A stretch of 64,000 nt of DNA. It comes from DASYXZ01 sp035946625. Its GTDB lineage: Bacteria; Acidobacteriota; Terriglobia; UBA7540. Below, piece by piece: positions 45,548 through 54,799 of this stretch. The position numbers were made by a program, and so were the translations under genes. The stretch is from positions 36,944-100,943 of the forward strand of contig DASYZE010000074.1 in the NCBI GenBank assembly GCA_035946625.1. The letters are read 5' to 3'. The first letter of the stretch is position 1, and every line of letters starts with the position of its first letter. The notes under the pieces are model-generated. The model was not told the DNA's origin and did not search any database. It worked only from the letters and a program-made list of their open reading frames with translations.

Positions 45548-47275
45548 ATGAAACCTGCATTTTCAAGAAGAGAGCTGATCAAGGTCCTGACGGCCGCGCT
45601 GGCGCAAAAGCCCGCAGCGCGGATGCTCTCCGCCAAGCCCGCCTCCATTCCAGTAAATTATGTTGACGTGGCGCACGCCGCCGGCCTCGCCTTCCATCAC
45701 GATAACGCCGCCACTGCTCAGAAATACCTGATTGAAACCATGGGCTCGGGATGCGGTTGGATTGATTACAACCGGGACGGGCTGCTCGACCTGTACTTGG
45801 TCAACGGCGCGGCCACCCGCCTCTACAAGCCATCCTACCCCTTGCGGAGCGCGCTCTATCGCAACAACGGCGACGGCACCTTTACCGACGTCACGGACCA
45901 GGCCGGCGTGGGCGCGGAAGGCCTGTTCGGAATGGGCGTGGCCGTGGGTGATTATGATAATGACGGTTATCCCGACCTCTACGTTCTCGGGTATGACCGT
46001 TGCATCCTCTATCGCAATAATGGTGACGGGACTTTTGCCAACGTCACCGCCCATGCCGGAGTGGACAATCAGGGGAAGTGGGGTTCAAGCGCGGCGTGGT
46101 TTGATTACGACAATGACGGACGGCTTGATTTGGTGATAGCCAATTACGTTGATTGGTCGCCGGACAATAACCGATGGTGTGGTCCCCACCAGGAAGGTTA
46201 CCGCGGCTACTGCCACCCCGATGTCTATCACGGACAGACGCCCACCCTTTACCATAACAACGGCGACGGGACATTTACCGACGTCAGCAAGTCTTCCGGA
46301 GTTGGCTTGAAGCCGGGCAACGGACTGGGTGTGGTGACTTTCGATTATGACAATGACGGCTGGCAGGACATCTTTATTGCCAACGATTCCATGGCCAACT
46401 TTCTGTTTCACAACAATCGCGACGGGACGTTCGCTGAGGTCAGTTACATGGCGGGAGTGGCCGTCAGCGGCGACGGACGCCCCGAGGCCGGGATGGGCAC
46501 CGACGCCGCCGATACCACCGGCTCCGGGTGGTTGGACTTGTTTGTCACCCACCTGGATTTTGAGCAGGCACGCCTCTACCGCAACCGGGGAGGCGGGAAT
46601 TTTGAGGATGCAACCTTTCAAGCGAAACTCGGGTTTGCCACTTTCCACCTGAGCGGGTTTGGAACGCGGATTATGGATTTTGACAATGACGGTGCTCGCG
46701 ACATCTTCATGGCCAATGGACACATCCTGGACAACATTCAGCTGATCCATGCCGATGTTCGGTACGCCGAACCCAAGTTGATGTACCGGAACACCGGAGC
46801 AGGCAGGTTTGAAAATGTCAGCAACAAGCTGGGAGCCGACTTTCAATTCCCGCGGGTAAGTCGCGGCGCCGCCCTAGCCGATTTTGACAACGACGGCGAT
46901 CTCGACATTTTGGTGAACAACAATGGCCAGCCGCCTCAGTTGCTCCGCAACGACGGCGGCAACAAAAATCACTGGTTGGAGATCTTTCTGGTGGGGACAA
47001 AATCGAACCGCGATGGCGTGGGGGCGCGGGTTAAAGTGGTGGCCGGCAACCTTACCCTCTACGATCAGCGCAAGGGTGGCATGAGTTACCAATCGGCGCA
47101 GGATCCGCGGCTGCACTTTGGCCTGGGGAAAGAAGAGACCATCGAATCCGTGACGATTCAGTGGCCCAGCGGGATGGCCACCAATCTCGGCCACCTGCCC
47201 GCCAACCGGATTATTACCGTGCAAGAAGGTACCGGCATCATTCCCCGCGCTTTCCCGCCGGTGCGACGGATCTGA
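45548..47275 (+). CDS. CRTAC1-family protein: FG-GAP/VCBS repeats plus ASPIC/UnbV domain
   Basis: 575 residues. A Tat-like leader (FSRRELIKVLTAALAQ) is followed by repeated calcium-binding FG-GAP/VCBS units: DYNRDGLLDLYLVNG, DYDNDGYPDLYVLG, DYDNDGRLDLVIANY, DYDNDGWQDIFIAND, DFDNDGARDIFMANG and DFDNDGDLDILVNNN. The C-terminus is the ASPIC/UnbV domain (GVGARVKVVAGNLTLYDQRK, HFGLGKEETIESVTIQWPSG). Such proteins are extracytoplasmic propellers common in Acidobacteriota and related phyla, usually beside TPR and cytochrome genes, as here. The function is unknown; adhesion or assembly roles have been suggested for relatives. Confidence 0.9.
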   Translation: MKPAFSRRELIKVLTAALAQKPAARMLSAKPASIPVNYVDVAHAAGLAFHHDNAATAQKYLIETMGSGCGWIDYNRDGLLDLYLVNGAATRLYKPSYPLRSALYRNNGDGTFTDVTDQAGVGAEGLFGMGVAVGDYDNDGYPDLYVLGYDRCILYRNNGDGTFANVTAHAGVDNQGKWGSSAAWFDYDNDGRLDLVIANYVDWSPDNNRWCGPHQEGYRGYCHPDVYHGQTPTLYHNNGDGTFTDVSKSSGVGLKPGNGLGVVTFDYDNDGWQDIFIANDSMANFLFHNNRDGTFAEVSYMAGVAVSGDGRPEAGMGTDAADTTGSGWLDLFVTHLDFEQARLYRNRGGGNFEDATFQAKLGFATFHLSGFGTRIMDFDNDGARDIFMANGHILDNIQLIHADVRYAEPKLMYRNTGAGRFENVSNKLGADFQFPRVSRGAALADFDNDGDLDILVNNNGQPPQLLRNDGGNKNHWLEIFLVGTKSNRDGVGARVKVVAGNLTLYDQRKGGMSYQSAQDPRLHFGLGKEETIESVTIQWPSGMATNLGHLPANRIITVQEGTGIIPRAFPPVRRI

Positions 47276-47286
47276 CAACTCAGCCA

Positions 47287-48912
47287 TCACCTCGGTGGTT
47301 GCTTGCGCCGGGCCAGGGCAATTGACAAATCGCGGCGTGCTTCGCCGTCATCTTCCTTCCACACCAGGACAGCGCCAAACTCAGAGACGGCGGCCGGCCA
47401 ATTGTGTGCCGCCTGGGCGGCCTTGCCCAAGGCCCGATGAGCCTCCACCAAACTTGGAGCAAGGTCCAGCGCACGCCGGAATTCCTTGCTGGCTTCGTCC
47501 TTGGGGCCGCTTCTGGCGAGCCATAGCCCGAGCTGCAAATGGGCCTGGGCATCATCCGGCTTTAACTCAATCACCCGTTGCAGAACCTTTTCGACGTCGG
47601 CAGCCGGCGCTCCTTTCCTTTCCAGCGCCAGGGCAAGCTGGAAGTGAGCCTCCGGATATTCAGGGCTAAGTGAAACGGCCTGGCGTAAATCGTGGAGCGC
47701 GGCATCGATCTCATTTCTTTCCGAATGGGCGGCGGCGGAGGCAAGAAGAATTCGGGAGCGGCCGGCGTTGGCCTTCATCTCATCCAGTGCCTGAGCTTTC
47801 TGAAGGTCCTCTTGCGCCTCGGGTCCTTTTCCTACTTTGTTCAGAGCTCCTGCCAGGGTAATGAGGGTTGCCGAGTCGTATGGATTCAGTCGGACCGCTT
47901 CCGTAAGTTGGGCCAAGGCGCGGTCCGTTTCATTCAACCTCAGAAGAACTGAGCCCAGGTAATAATGGACTTCTGCATCTTCGGGATTCTCCCGGGCAGC
48001 CGCTTGCAATTGGGACGCCGCCGCTTCATAGGATCCCTTCTGGCGCAGCACCAATCCCAGTTGTCGATGCGCCAGCGCGTTTCCCGGATCCAATTTCAGG
48101 ACCTGCTCCAATTGCGCTTGCGCGTTGTCAAGATCGCCCTTTAACCGCAGCGCCTCCGCCCCATCGTAATAAGCTTCCGGATTGTCCGGGGCCAGGCGAA
48201 CCGCCTCGCGGGCGGCCGCGAGCGCCCCGTCAAAATCCAGTTTCTCGGTGAGAATCTGTGACAGTCCCAATTGAAACTTTGCCGAATCAGGTTGCAGTTT
48301 GACCGCATCCTTTAATTCTGCCGCGGCTTCATCAATGTTGCCGGTTTGTTTCAGCTCCAGCCCGAGGTTGTAGTGCGCTTCGCCGGCGAAGGGAGGATTC
48401 TTTTTGATAATTTGCCGGAGCAATTGGATGGCGCCATCCCAATCGCCGCGCTTCCAGCAGTCCGCGCTCAGAGCATAGCGGGCGTCGATCGCCCCGGGCT
48501 CAAGGCGGAGCGTTGCCTCGTACTCGCTGATGGCTTCGGAAGCGCGGCCCAGGCGGTCATAGGCCAGCGCCAGGTGGAAATGAGCTGGGGAGAAATCATC
48601 CGCAAGGCGAATCGCCCGCTCAAATTCTTTCACCCCTTCTTCATTCCGGCCGGACTCAACCAGTGCGATGCCCAGATCATCGTGAGAGGCCGCATCCAAA
48701 GGAGCCTCGGCCACCGCGGCTCGAAATTCCTCCAGAGCCTTTTCCAGGTTGTGCTGATTCAGGAATTGCACGCCCTGTTGCTGGTGGCGAACGGCGGTTG
48801 AATGAAGAGGGCTCTGCGCTCGTCCCGGCGGGCAACAAGGTCCCGCCAGGCTCCCGGCCGCCATCAAGGCCATGCCGGCCCAGCCCGTTATCCAACGCGT
48901 TTCCCGCCTCAT
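47287..48912 (-). CDS. TPR-repeat protein, exported
   Basis: 541 residues. A signal peptide (WITGWAGMALMAAGSLAGPC) is followed by about twelve TPR units, e.g. AVRHQQQGVQFLNQHNLEKA, then AHFHLALAYDRLGRASEAIS, AHRQLGLVLRQKGSYEAAAS, AEVHYYLGSVLLRLNETDRA and AHFQLALALERKG. It is convergent with the CRTAC1 gene, with 11 bases between the stops, and divergent from the cytochrome gene. CRTAC1, TPR and multiheme cytochrome neighbours recur in this kind of bacteria, pointing to an envelope complex. Confidence 0.85.
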   Translation of the reverse strand: MRRETRWITGWAGMALMAAGSLAGPCCPPGRAQSPLHSTAVRHQQQGVQFLNQHNLEKALEEFRAAVAEAPLDAASHDDLGIALVESGRNEEGVKEFERAIRLADDFSPAHFHLALAYDRLGRASEAISEYEATLRLEPGAIDARYALSADCWKRGDWDGAIQLLRQIIKKNPPFAGEAHYNLGLELKQTGNIDEAAAELKDAVKLQPDSAKFQLGLSQILTEKLDFDGALAAAREAVRLAPDNPEAYYDGAEALRLKGDLDNAQAQLEQVLKLDPGNALAHRQLGLVLRQKGSYEAAASQLQAAARENPEDAEVHYYLGSVLLRLNETDRALAQLTEAVRLNPYDSATLITLAGALNKVGKGPEAQEDLQKAQALDEMKANAGRSRILLASAAAHSERNEIDAALHDLRQAVSLSPEYPEAHFQLALALERKGAPAADVEKVLQRVIELKPDDAQAHLQLGLWLARSGPKDEASKEFRRALDLAPSLVEAHRALGKAAQAAHNWPAAVSEFGAVLVWKEDDGEARRDLSIALARRKQPPR

Positions 48913-49146
48913 GAGGTCATTGCAAACAACCCGCTGTCTGAGCGGAATTTTTTTCGATGATCAGTTGCCAATTCAAAGGGCGGAGAGGCCGCCCTTGGGC
49001 AATGCCATTGGGCGGGGGACAGAATCACACATCCGCATCGCGGCCATCCCTCCGCTCCGTCCTTCAAAGCCAGTTTGCCATCCCTAGGGCCACGCGACTA
49101 TGATGTCGCCTGGCCGTAATTTCGTGGTTGATGCCGGGCGTTCTAA

Positions 49147-50745
49147 ATGAAAATCCAAGGGCGATTGCTGAAAATAACATTATTCCTGCAAGGTTGCCTC
49201 TTCCTTTTCCCTTTAAGTTCCCCCGGCGATCCCGTAAATCGTTGCGCGGCCTGCCACCCGGAGGAGGTAAAAGGTTTTTCACGTTCGGCCATGGCGCGGT
49301 CTTTACGGCAAGCGGGCAAGGAGCCTGAAGGGTCCTTTGTCCACTCTGTCTCTGGCACAAAGTTCACCATCTATTCCAAATCCGGCGAGTTGTGGCAAAG
49401 AATGGAACGTGATGGGGACGTCTCGGACTATCGCGTCGAATACGTCGTCGGCTCGGGTAACCACGCCTCCGGATATCTGGTCCGCATTGGCACCCACCTT
49501 TTCCAATCCCCCATTTGTTACTACACCCGGCTCAAACGCTATGACATGGCCCCTGGGTACGAGGATTATCGCGCCCCGGATTTTATCCGTCCAGTGGCCG
49601 TGGAGTGCCTGCTCTGCCATTCCGGCAAGCCGCTGCACATTGCGGGCACGCTGAGCGAATACCAAACCCCCGCCTTTGCTCAGGAATCGATTTCCTGCGA
49701 CCGCTGCCACGGTGACCCCACCAACCACCTCAAAGCTCCTTTGCCCGGCTCCATCGTGAATCCGGCCAACCTTTCTCCCTCGGCTCGCGACAGCGTTTGC
49801 GAGCAGTGCCACCTGAAGGGAATCGTCAGAATCCTGAATCCCGGAAAGAGGTTCGAGGATTTCCATCCCGGTGTACCCCTGGAGCAAGTCTATACAATTT
49901 ACACCACACCTACCTCACCCGATAGTCCGCCGGAGGGACTCAAAGTCATCAGCCATTCGGAACAGCTCGCTTTGAGCTTGTGCGCGCGGAAGAGCGGCGG
50001 GCGTTTGTGGTGCGGAACGTGCCACAACCCCCACGACCAGGCCCAACAGCCTCCCCAATATTACCGCGCTCGCTGCCTCTCCTGTCATGCGGGCAAGCTG
50101 GCCCAATCCCATCCCCAAGGATCGAGCGGCGATTGCATCAGCTGCCACATGCTCAAACTCAACGCCAAAGATGGCGGGCACACGGTGTTCACCGATCATC
50201 GAATTTCACGCCCCCAGGGCGGGGCGCAAGGCGGTGAAGCCCCGGCAAAAATCGATCTGGTGGCCTGGCGTCAACCGCCGGCCGCGTTGCAAAAACGCAA
50301 TCTCGCCCTCGCCTATGCCCAGGCGGGCCTGGAAAGCGGATCGATGGCCCAGGGCCTTCGAGGTTATCGAATGCTGATCGATGTGCAAAAGGAATTTCCA
50401 GACGACCCCATGGTGCTTACCGCTTTGGGCCGCGTTCTCCTGCTTGGAAATCAAGCCGCGCCCGCTGCCGAACTTTTTGAGCGTGTTTTAAAGCTGGGCC
50501 CGGATTCGGCCATGAATGAGATGTACGCCGGGAGTGCCTGCGCGCGAGCCGGGCAATTGGACAAAGCCGTAGAGCATCTTGAGCAGTCTCTCAAATTAGA
50601 TCCGCTTTTGCTGCCCGCGGCTGAAGCACTGGTACGAATTTACCGCCGGCAAGGCGATAGCGATAAGATATCCGCCCTGGCTGACCACATCCGCCAAGCT
50701 CTGGGAAGTTCGGCGCCGCAAGAGGCTGGCGCGCCCCAGCATTGA
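49147..50745 (+). CDS. Heptaheme cytochrome c with C-terminal TPR repeats
   Basis: 532 residues. A signal peptide (GRLLKITLFLQGCLFLFPLS) precedes seven CxxCH heme sites: CAACH, CLLCH, CDRCH, CEQCH, CGTCH, CLSCH and CISCH, within about residues 35-335. The pattern resembles cytochrome c554/NrfB-type multiheme proteins. Residues about 375-520 are TPR (LALAYAQAGLESGSMAQGLR, DDPMVLTALGRVLLLGNQAA, AMNEMYAGSACARAGQLDKA). An electron carrier and a protein-binding scaffold are fused in one chain. It lies divergent to a TPR protein and near a CRTAC1 protein. The redox partner is unknown. Confidence 0.9.
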   Translation: MKIQGRLLKITLFLQGCLFLFPLSSPGDPVNRCAACHPEEVKGFSRSAMARSLRQAGKEPEGSFVHSVSGTKFTIYSKSGELWQRMERDGDVSDYRVEYVVGSGNHASGYLVRIGTHLFQSPICYYTRLKRYDMAPGYEDYRAPDFIRPVAVECLLCHSGKPLHIAGTLSEYQTPAFAQESISCDRCHGDPTNHLKAPLPGSIVNPANLSPSARDSVCEQCHLKGIVRILNPGKRFEDFHPGVPLEQVYTIYTTPTSPDSPPEGLKVISHSEQLALSLCARKSGGRLWCGTCHNPHDQAQQPPQYYRARCLSCHAGKLAQSHPQGSSGDCISCHMLKLNAKDGGHTVFTDHRISRPQGGAQGGEAPAKIDLVAWRQPPAALQKRNLALAYAQAGLESGSMAQGLRGYRMLIDVQKEFPDDPMVLTALGRVLLLGNQAAPAAELFERVLKLGPDSAMNEMYAGSACARAGQLDKAVEHLEQSLKLDPLLLPAAEALVRIYRRQGDSDKISALADHIRQALGSSAPQEAGAPQH

Positions 50746-51320
50746 AAGGTTGCGGGGAGACGGTCGATGACCTCGACAACAATTTCAGTTCCTGAATCGC
50801 GTCCCAATTTAGTCTTTTTGTAGCGCCGGTCCCGCCGTCAAGGGATTCTCGCTCCAGCAAACTGCTCCACTTCCCGCCCGCACAAATGCTTGGAAATTCC
50901 GCCCTCCTTGATTTCTATTATGCTCCTTTCACAGCCCCCAGGGAGCAGGGCCGAATAATGGTCAAATCAGGCCCCGTAATACACGCTTCCCCGGCTTGCC
51001 GCCGAAGCACCATAATAGTTTTGCATTAATCGCTTAAAAAAAAGGCTTGACAAGCCCTCCAGAGATAGGTTAAACGTTTACACAGTTTTGGATACGAACG
51101 TGGATACAACGTCTAGTGCGTCGGGTTTTGGGATCAGACTTTAGGGCACGATTTGGGGTTACGGCCGGTTCCGTAAGGAGATTGGGCCATTAAGAGCCAC
51201 TCCCCGGAGGACGGTCCGGCGCGGACATCTTTTCGGCTATGCAAAAGGGCGAATTGTTCTCGTCGGTTTACCGACATAAAAAAGCCGCGTTGCCGGCTTA
51301 ACGATCAGGAGGCTAATCAA
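50746..51320. other. Control region upstream of the second TonB receptor
   Basis: About 575 bases without a gene. It holds the promoter/operator at 51047-51081, two GGATAC motifs just downstream (near 51090 and 51102) and the ribosome binding site AGGAGG (51307-51312). The leader between promoter and ATG is over 200 bases, long enough for a structured 5' UTR, but no riboswitch class is recognisable. Confidence 0.5.
51047..51081 (+). promoter_or_regulatory. Promoter with overlapping LacI-type operator (TTAAACGTTTAC)
   Basis: TTGACA (51047-51052), 17 bases, TTAAAC (51070-51075). The palindrome TAAACGTTTA (51071-51080) overlaps the -10 box. Spacing and operator position are the same as at 38976-39010, so both are probably bound by one LacI-family regulator, for which the gene at 37710-38726 is the only candidate in the window. 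Confidence 0.6.
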
Positions 51321-54300
51321 ATGAGGTTCGTTCGGATTCTCGCTGTAACCAGCCTGGCGGTTTTCTTCATCCTGCTGGGCACATCAAGTCTGATGGCCCA
51401 ATTCTCCAGCGGCTTGGGTGGAACTGTTTTTGATCCTACCGGAGCCATCGTTCCCAATGCGGTTGTGAACCTCCACGAAGTGAGTACGGGAATCGAGCAC
51501 AGCACCACAACATCTTCGGTCGGCATCTATCAATTCACCGCGTTGCCGCCCAGTACATTTATTCTCACGGTGAAAGCGGCCGGCTTTGAAACGGTGACCA
51601 TCAATGAGATCACCCTTCAAGTGGCTGAAAACCGCGTCCTCAACGTGAATCTCAAGGTCGGGGCCGCAACCTCAACCGTCAACGTGACGGCCGAGGTCAC
51701 CCCGGTCAACCTCGCCAGCGGAGCAGTTTCGGGTCAGATTAACGAAACCAAAGTCCATGAATTGCCTCTGGTGGGAAGGAATATGTTCAGCCTGGTGATC
51801 TTGACACCCGGCGTGACGGGATTGCCCAGCGGCGGCGGCCAGGCTTATGCCCAGGCAACGGCGGACATTTTCAACGCCGAGCTGGGCGTAAACCTCAATG
51901 CCAACGGGCAGCGCAGCGAATCAAACAGTTTCTCTGTCGATGGGGCCACCACCAACGGCAATCCACGCGGCGGAGTTACCAACTTGACGCCCAATGCCGA
52001 TTCCATCCAGGAAGTTCAGATTCAGACCAACAACTTTTCCGCTCAATACGGGCGCAACGCGGCGGTGATCGTGAACGTGGAATCCAAGGCCGGGACCAAC
52101 GATTTTCATGGCACCTTGAGCTGGTTCCACACCGATACCCACCTGAATTCGCGTACTATTTTTCAGAACTCAGGGGGATTGAATAACCAGGGAGCTCCCC
52201 TGTTCCTTCGCAACGAGTTCGCCGGAAGCTTGGGGGGACCCATCCGCAAGGATAAGGATTTCGCCTTCGCTTCGATCGATATGCTTCGCTCGGGTGTGGG
52301 TACGGCCTTTCCCGCGCAAATCCCCACCCCGCAGTTTGTTTCCTTTCTGAAAGCGACTGTTCCCAATAACACTTCCACCGGCGTGCTGAGTTCCTTCCCA
52401 CTGTCGTTTACTCCCACCAGCGGTTTCCAGACCGCCGGAGCTGAAGTGGGTTCCACGTGTACTGGCAGCAACCCCATCGGGCCAACCGGGTCGATCACGG
52501 CTGCCAATCCCCTTGCGGCAACGCCCTGCAATCTTCCGGTGAGCGGCGTCGGCGACTTTTCCACCACCGTCTTCCGCAACGGGGTTCAGTGGAGCACGCG
52601 CATTGACCACAACTGGAACAACTTCAAGGATCGGTTGTACGGCAGCTTTTATCGAACCACCCGGCAGACGGTCGAGTTTGCTTCGCCCTCGGTTTACTTT
52701 CCCAATTTCAGTCCCGCCGAGCCCGAATATACCCATCTGTTGAATCTCAACTGGACCCACTCCACGGGCGGAAACTTCGTCAACCAGATGACGGCGTCCT
52801 ATACCCGAACGTTTGGAGACGCGCCCTGCGATAACTGCCAGGTCCCCGCCGAAGGTGTGGATACCGGAAGCAATCTCCCCGGAAACGGTTTCCTGGGTGT
52901 TTTCAAGCAGAATAATTACGAGTGGAAGGACGTGGCGAGCCTGGTCAAGGGCCGGCAAAATTTTAAGTTTGGCGCCAACTTCGCCCGCCATCACGACGAT
53001 GAATTGTTCACCGACACCACTCGGCGCCCGACTTTCCAATTCGCCAACCTGCTGCAATTCGCCAACGATACTCCCTATAACGAATCGAATATTCAATTCG
53101 ACCCCCGCACCGGGCAGGTGGGTGCGGTCAACGTTGACTTTGCCTATCGCTCCAGCGAGATGGGCGCATTCATTCAGGATGACTTCAAGATGAAACCCAA
53201 TTTCACCGTCAACATGGGGCTTCGATGGGAAACATTTACCGGCCCCACCGAGAGATTCGATCGCTTGAACAACGGTGTGTTTTCGAATACTGGAACCTGG
53301 CAGGAAAAGATTGCCTCTATGAAGATGGCGGGAGTCCCCCAACTTTGGCATACACCGGTGGGCAACCTGGCCCCGCGCCTGGGCTTTGCCTGGGATCCAA
53401 CCAAGAAGGGCAAAATGTCTGTGCGTGGCGGGGCTGGCCTGTTTTACGACCGACCGGAAAACCAGTTGTACACGGGTGACCGCAACAACCTCCCCTTGGT
53501 TGCCAACGCGTCATGCTCCCTCCTGTCTGCCCCGGCTTGCACGCCTGTCTACGGCCTGGGCGCCACGGGCAAGTCACCCTACAACTTTCCCGCCGTCCCC
53601 GGAATCGCCACCACGGGATTGAATGCCCAGAACGGGCTGATTGGCGTTCGAACCTACCAGGTGGTCACGGATGAGCATCTGCATATCCAGTACGGCGAAA
53701 ACTGGTCGCTGGGCGTGCAACGCGAGGTCTTCAGCAATTGGCTGGTGGAGGGCGACTACCTCGGCTCGGTCGGCCATCACCTCTATTCCGCCTACGACGT
53801 CAATCGGTTTAGCGGCGACATCATCCAAAATGGAGGTGTCACCGGTTACAACAGCAGTTTCGGCGGCATCCAATACGGCCAGTCGAATTACAACTCGGCC
53901 TACAACGGGGGAACCCTCAGTATTCACAATCGGGGCTTCCAACGCGGAATCAACTTCCAGGCCGCCTACACCTTTGGCAAGGTCACCGACCAAGCCGCAA
54001 CCTTTGGAGTTGAGCCCGTCGATCCACTCAACCTCGGACTTGAACGCGGTCTGGCAGACTTTGACATTTCCCGCCGTCTCTCCTTCAGCACCCTTTGGCA
54101 GATTCCGCGTTTCGGAGGCAACTCGACTTTTGCCAATGTGCTCCTGCATGGTTGGCAACTTAGTAATATCACCATCCTGCAAAAGGGATCTCCGTTTACG
54201 GTGTTTTGTGGAGCATCCTACCCCACATGCGATTACAACGCGGACGGGATGAACAACGACCGCCCCGACGTGGTGGGAGGGGTTCCCACCAGCGGTTTCA

Positions 54301-54644
54301 GCAAGAATCAGTTCCTCAACACAGGAATCTTCAATTGCACCGCCGCCATGTGCGGCAATCTGTTTCCCGCGCCCGGTCCGGGGCTGGATGGAAGCCTGGG
54401 CCGGAACACTTTTATAGGGCCCGGGTACATCAACACTGACTTTTCCGCGGCCAAGAAGACTCGAATTCCATGGTTCGTGGGGAAGGAAGGCGCCCAGATG
54501 GAGTTTCGCGCCGAATTCTTTAACGTCTTCAACAACGTCAACCTGACCGGAGTCAGCTCGGACCTGGCCGGTGGCAATTTCGGGAAAGCCAGCGGAGTGT
54601 TTCCGGCTCGGGACATTCAGTTTGGCCTCCGCATAGAGTTTTAA
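51321..54644 (+). CDS. TonB-dependent receptor with N-terminal carboxypeptidase-regulatory-like domain
   Basis: 1107 residues; AGGAGG lies nine bases before the ATG. Signal peptide MRFVRILAVTSLAVFFILLG. The N-terminal beta-sandwich has LGGTVFDPTGAIVPNAVVNL and YQFTALPPSTFILTVKAAGF. The plug has HELPLVGRNMFSLVILTPGV and NSFSVDGATTNGNPRGGVTN. The barrel ends in DIQFGLRIEF. It is Oar-like, as the receptor at 9198, but the two differ clearly in sequence and probably in ligand. The LacI-type operator in its promoter ties it to the GH127-led region, so an arabinose-containing glycan is a reasonable guess. A strong terminator follows. Confidence 0.9.
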   Translation: MRFVRILAVTSLAVFFILLGTSSLMAQFSSGLGGTVFDPTGAIVPNAVVNLHEVSTGIEHSTTTSSVGIYQFTALPPSTFILTVKAAGFETVTINEITLQVAENRVLNVNLKVGAATSTVNVTAEVTPVNLASGAVSGQINETKVHELPLVGRNMFSLVILTPGVTGLPSGGGQAYAQATADIFNAELGVNLNANGQRSESNSFSVDGATTNGNPRGGVTNLTPNADSIQEVQIQTNNFSAQYGRNAAVIVNVESKAGTNDFHGTLSWFHTDTHLNSRTIFQNSGGLNNQGAPLFLRNEFAGSLGGPIRKDKDFAFASIDMLRSGVGTAFPAQIPTPQFVSFLKATVPNNTSTGVLSSFPLSFTPTSGFQTAGAEVGSTCTGSNPIGPTGSITAANPLAATPCNLPVSGVGDFSTTVFRNGVQWSTRIDHNWNNFKDRLYGSFYRTTRQTVEFASPSVYFPNFSPAEPEYTHLLNLNWTHSTGGNFVNQMTASYTRTFGDAPCDNCQVPAEGVDTGSNLPGNGFLGVFKQNNYEWKDVASLVKGRQNFKFGANFARHHDDELFTDTTRRPTFQFANLLQFANDTPYNESNIQFDPRTGQVGAVNVDFAYRSSEMGAFIQDDFKMKPNFTVNMGLRWETFTGPTERFDRLNNGVFSNTGTWQEKIASMKMAGVPQLWHTPVGNLAPRLGFAWDPTKKGKMSVRGGAGLFYDRPENQLYTGDRNNLPLVANASCSLLSAPACTPVYGLGATGKSPYNFPAVPGIATTGLNAQNGLIGVRTYQVVTDEHLHIQYGENWSLGVQREVFSNWLVEGDYLGSVGHHLYSAYDVNRFSGDIIQNGGVTGYNSSFGGIQYGQSNYNSAYNGGTLSIHNRGFQRGINFQAAYTFGKVTDQAATFGVEPVDPLNLGLERGLADFDISRRLSFSTLWQIPRFGGNSTFANVLLHGWQLSNITILQKGSPFTVFCGASYPTCDYNADGMNNDRPDVVGGVPTSGFSKNQFLNTGIFNCTAAMCGNLFPAPGPGLDGSLGRNTFIGPGYINTDFSAAKKTRIPWFVGKEGAQMEFRAEFFNVFNNVNLTGVSSDLAGGNFGKASGVFPARDIQFGLRIEF

Positions 54645-54679
54645 CTGGGCGTTTCATTGCAGGTTTTCTCCGGGTTAAC

Positions 54680-54718
54680 GGGAGCCGCAGAAGGCAGGAT
54701 CTGCGGCTCCCTTTTTTT
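54680..54718 (+). terminator. Rho-independent terminator after the TonB receptor gene
   Basis: An 11-base-pair perfect stem (GGGAGCCGCAG at 54680-54690, CTGCGGCTCCC at 54701-54711), a ten-base loop and seven T at 54712-54718. It ends the receptor transcript and separates it from the TPR gene. Confidence 0.92.
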
Positions 54719-54799
54719 CACGGCCGCCGCCGCACTTTTCCGCGTTCACGTCCCGCTTGAATTTAATTGCTTCCGGTGCCATTCTGCGTCAAGGACATT

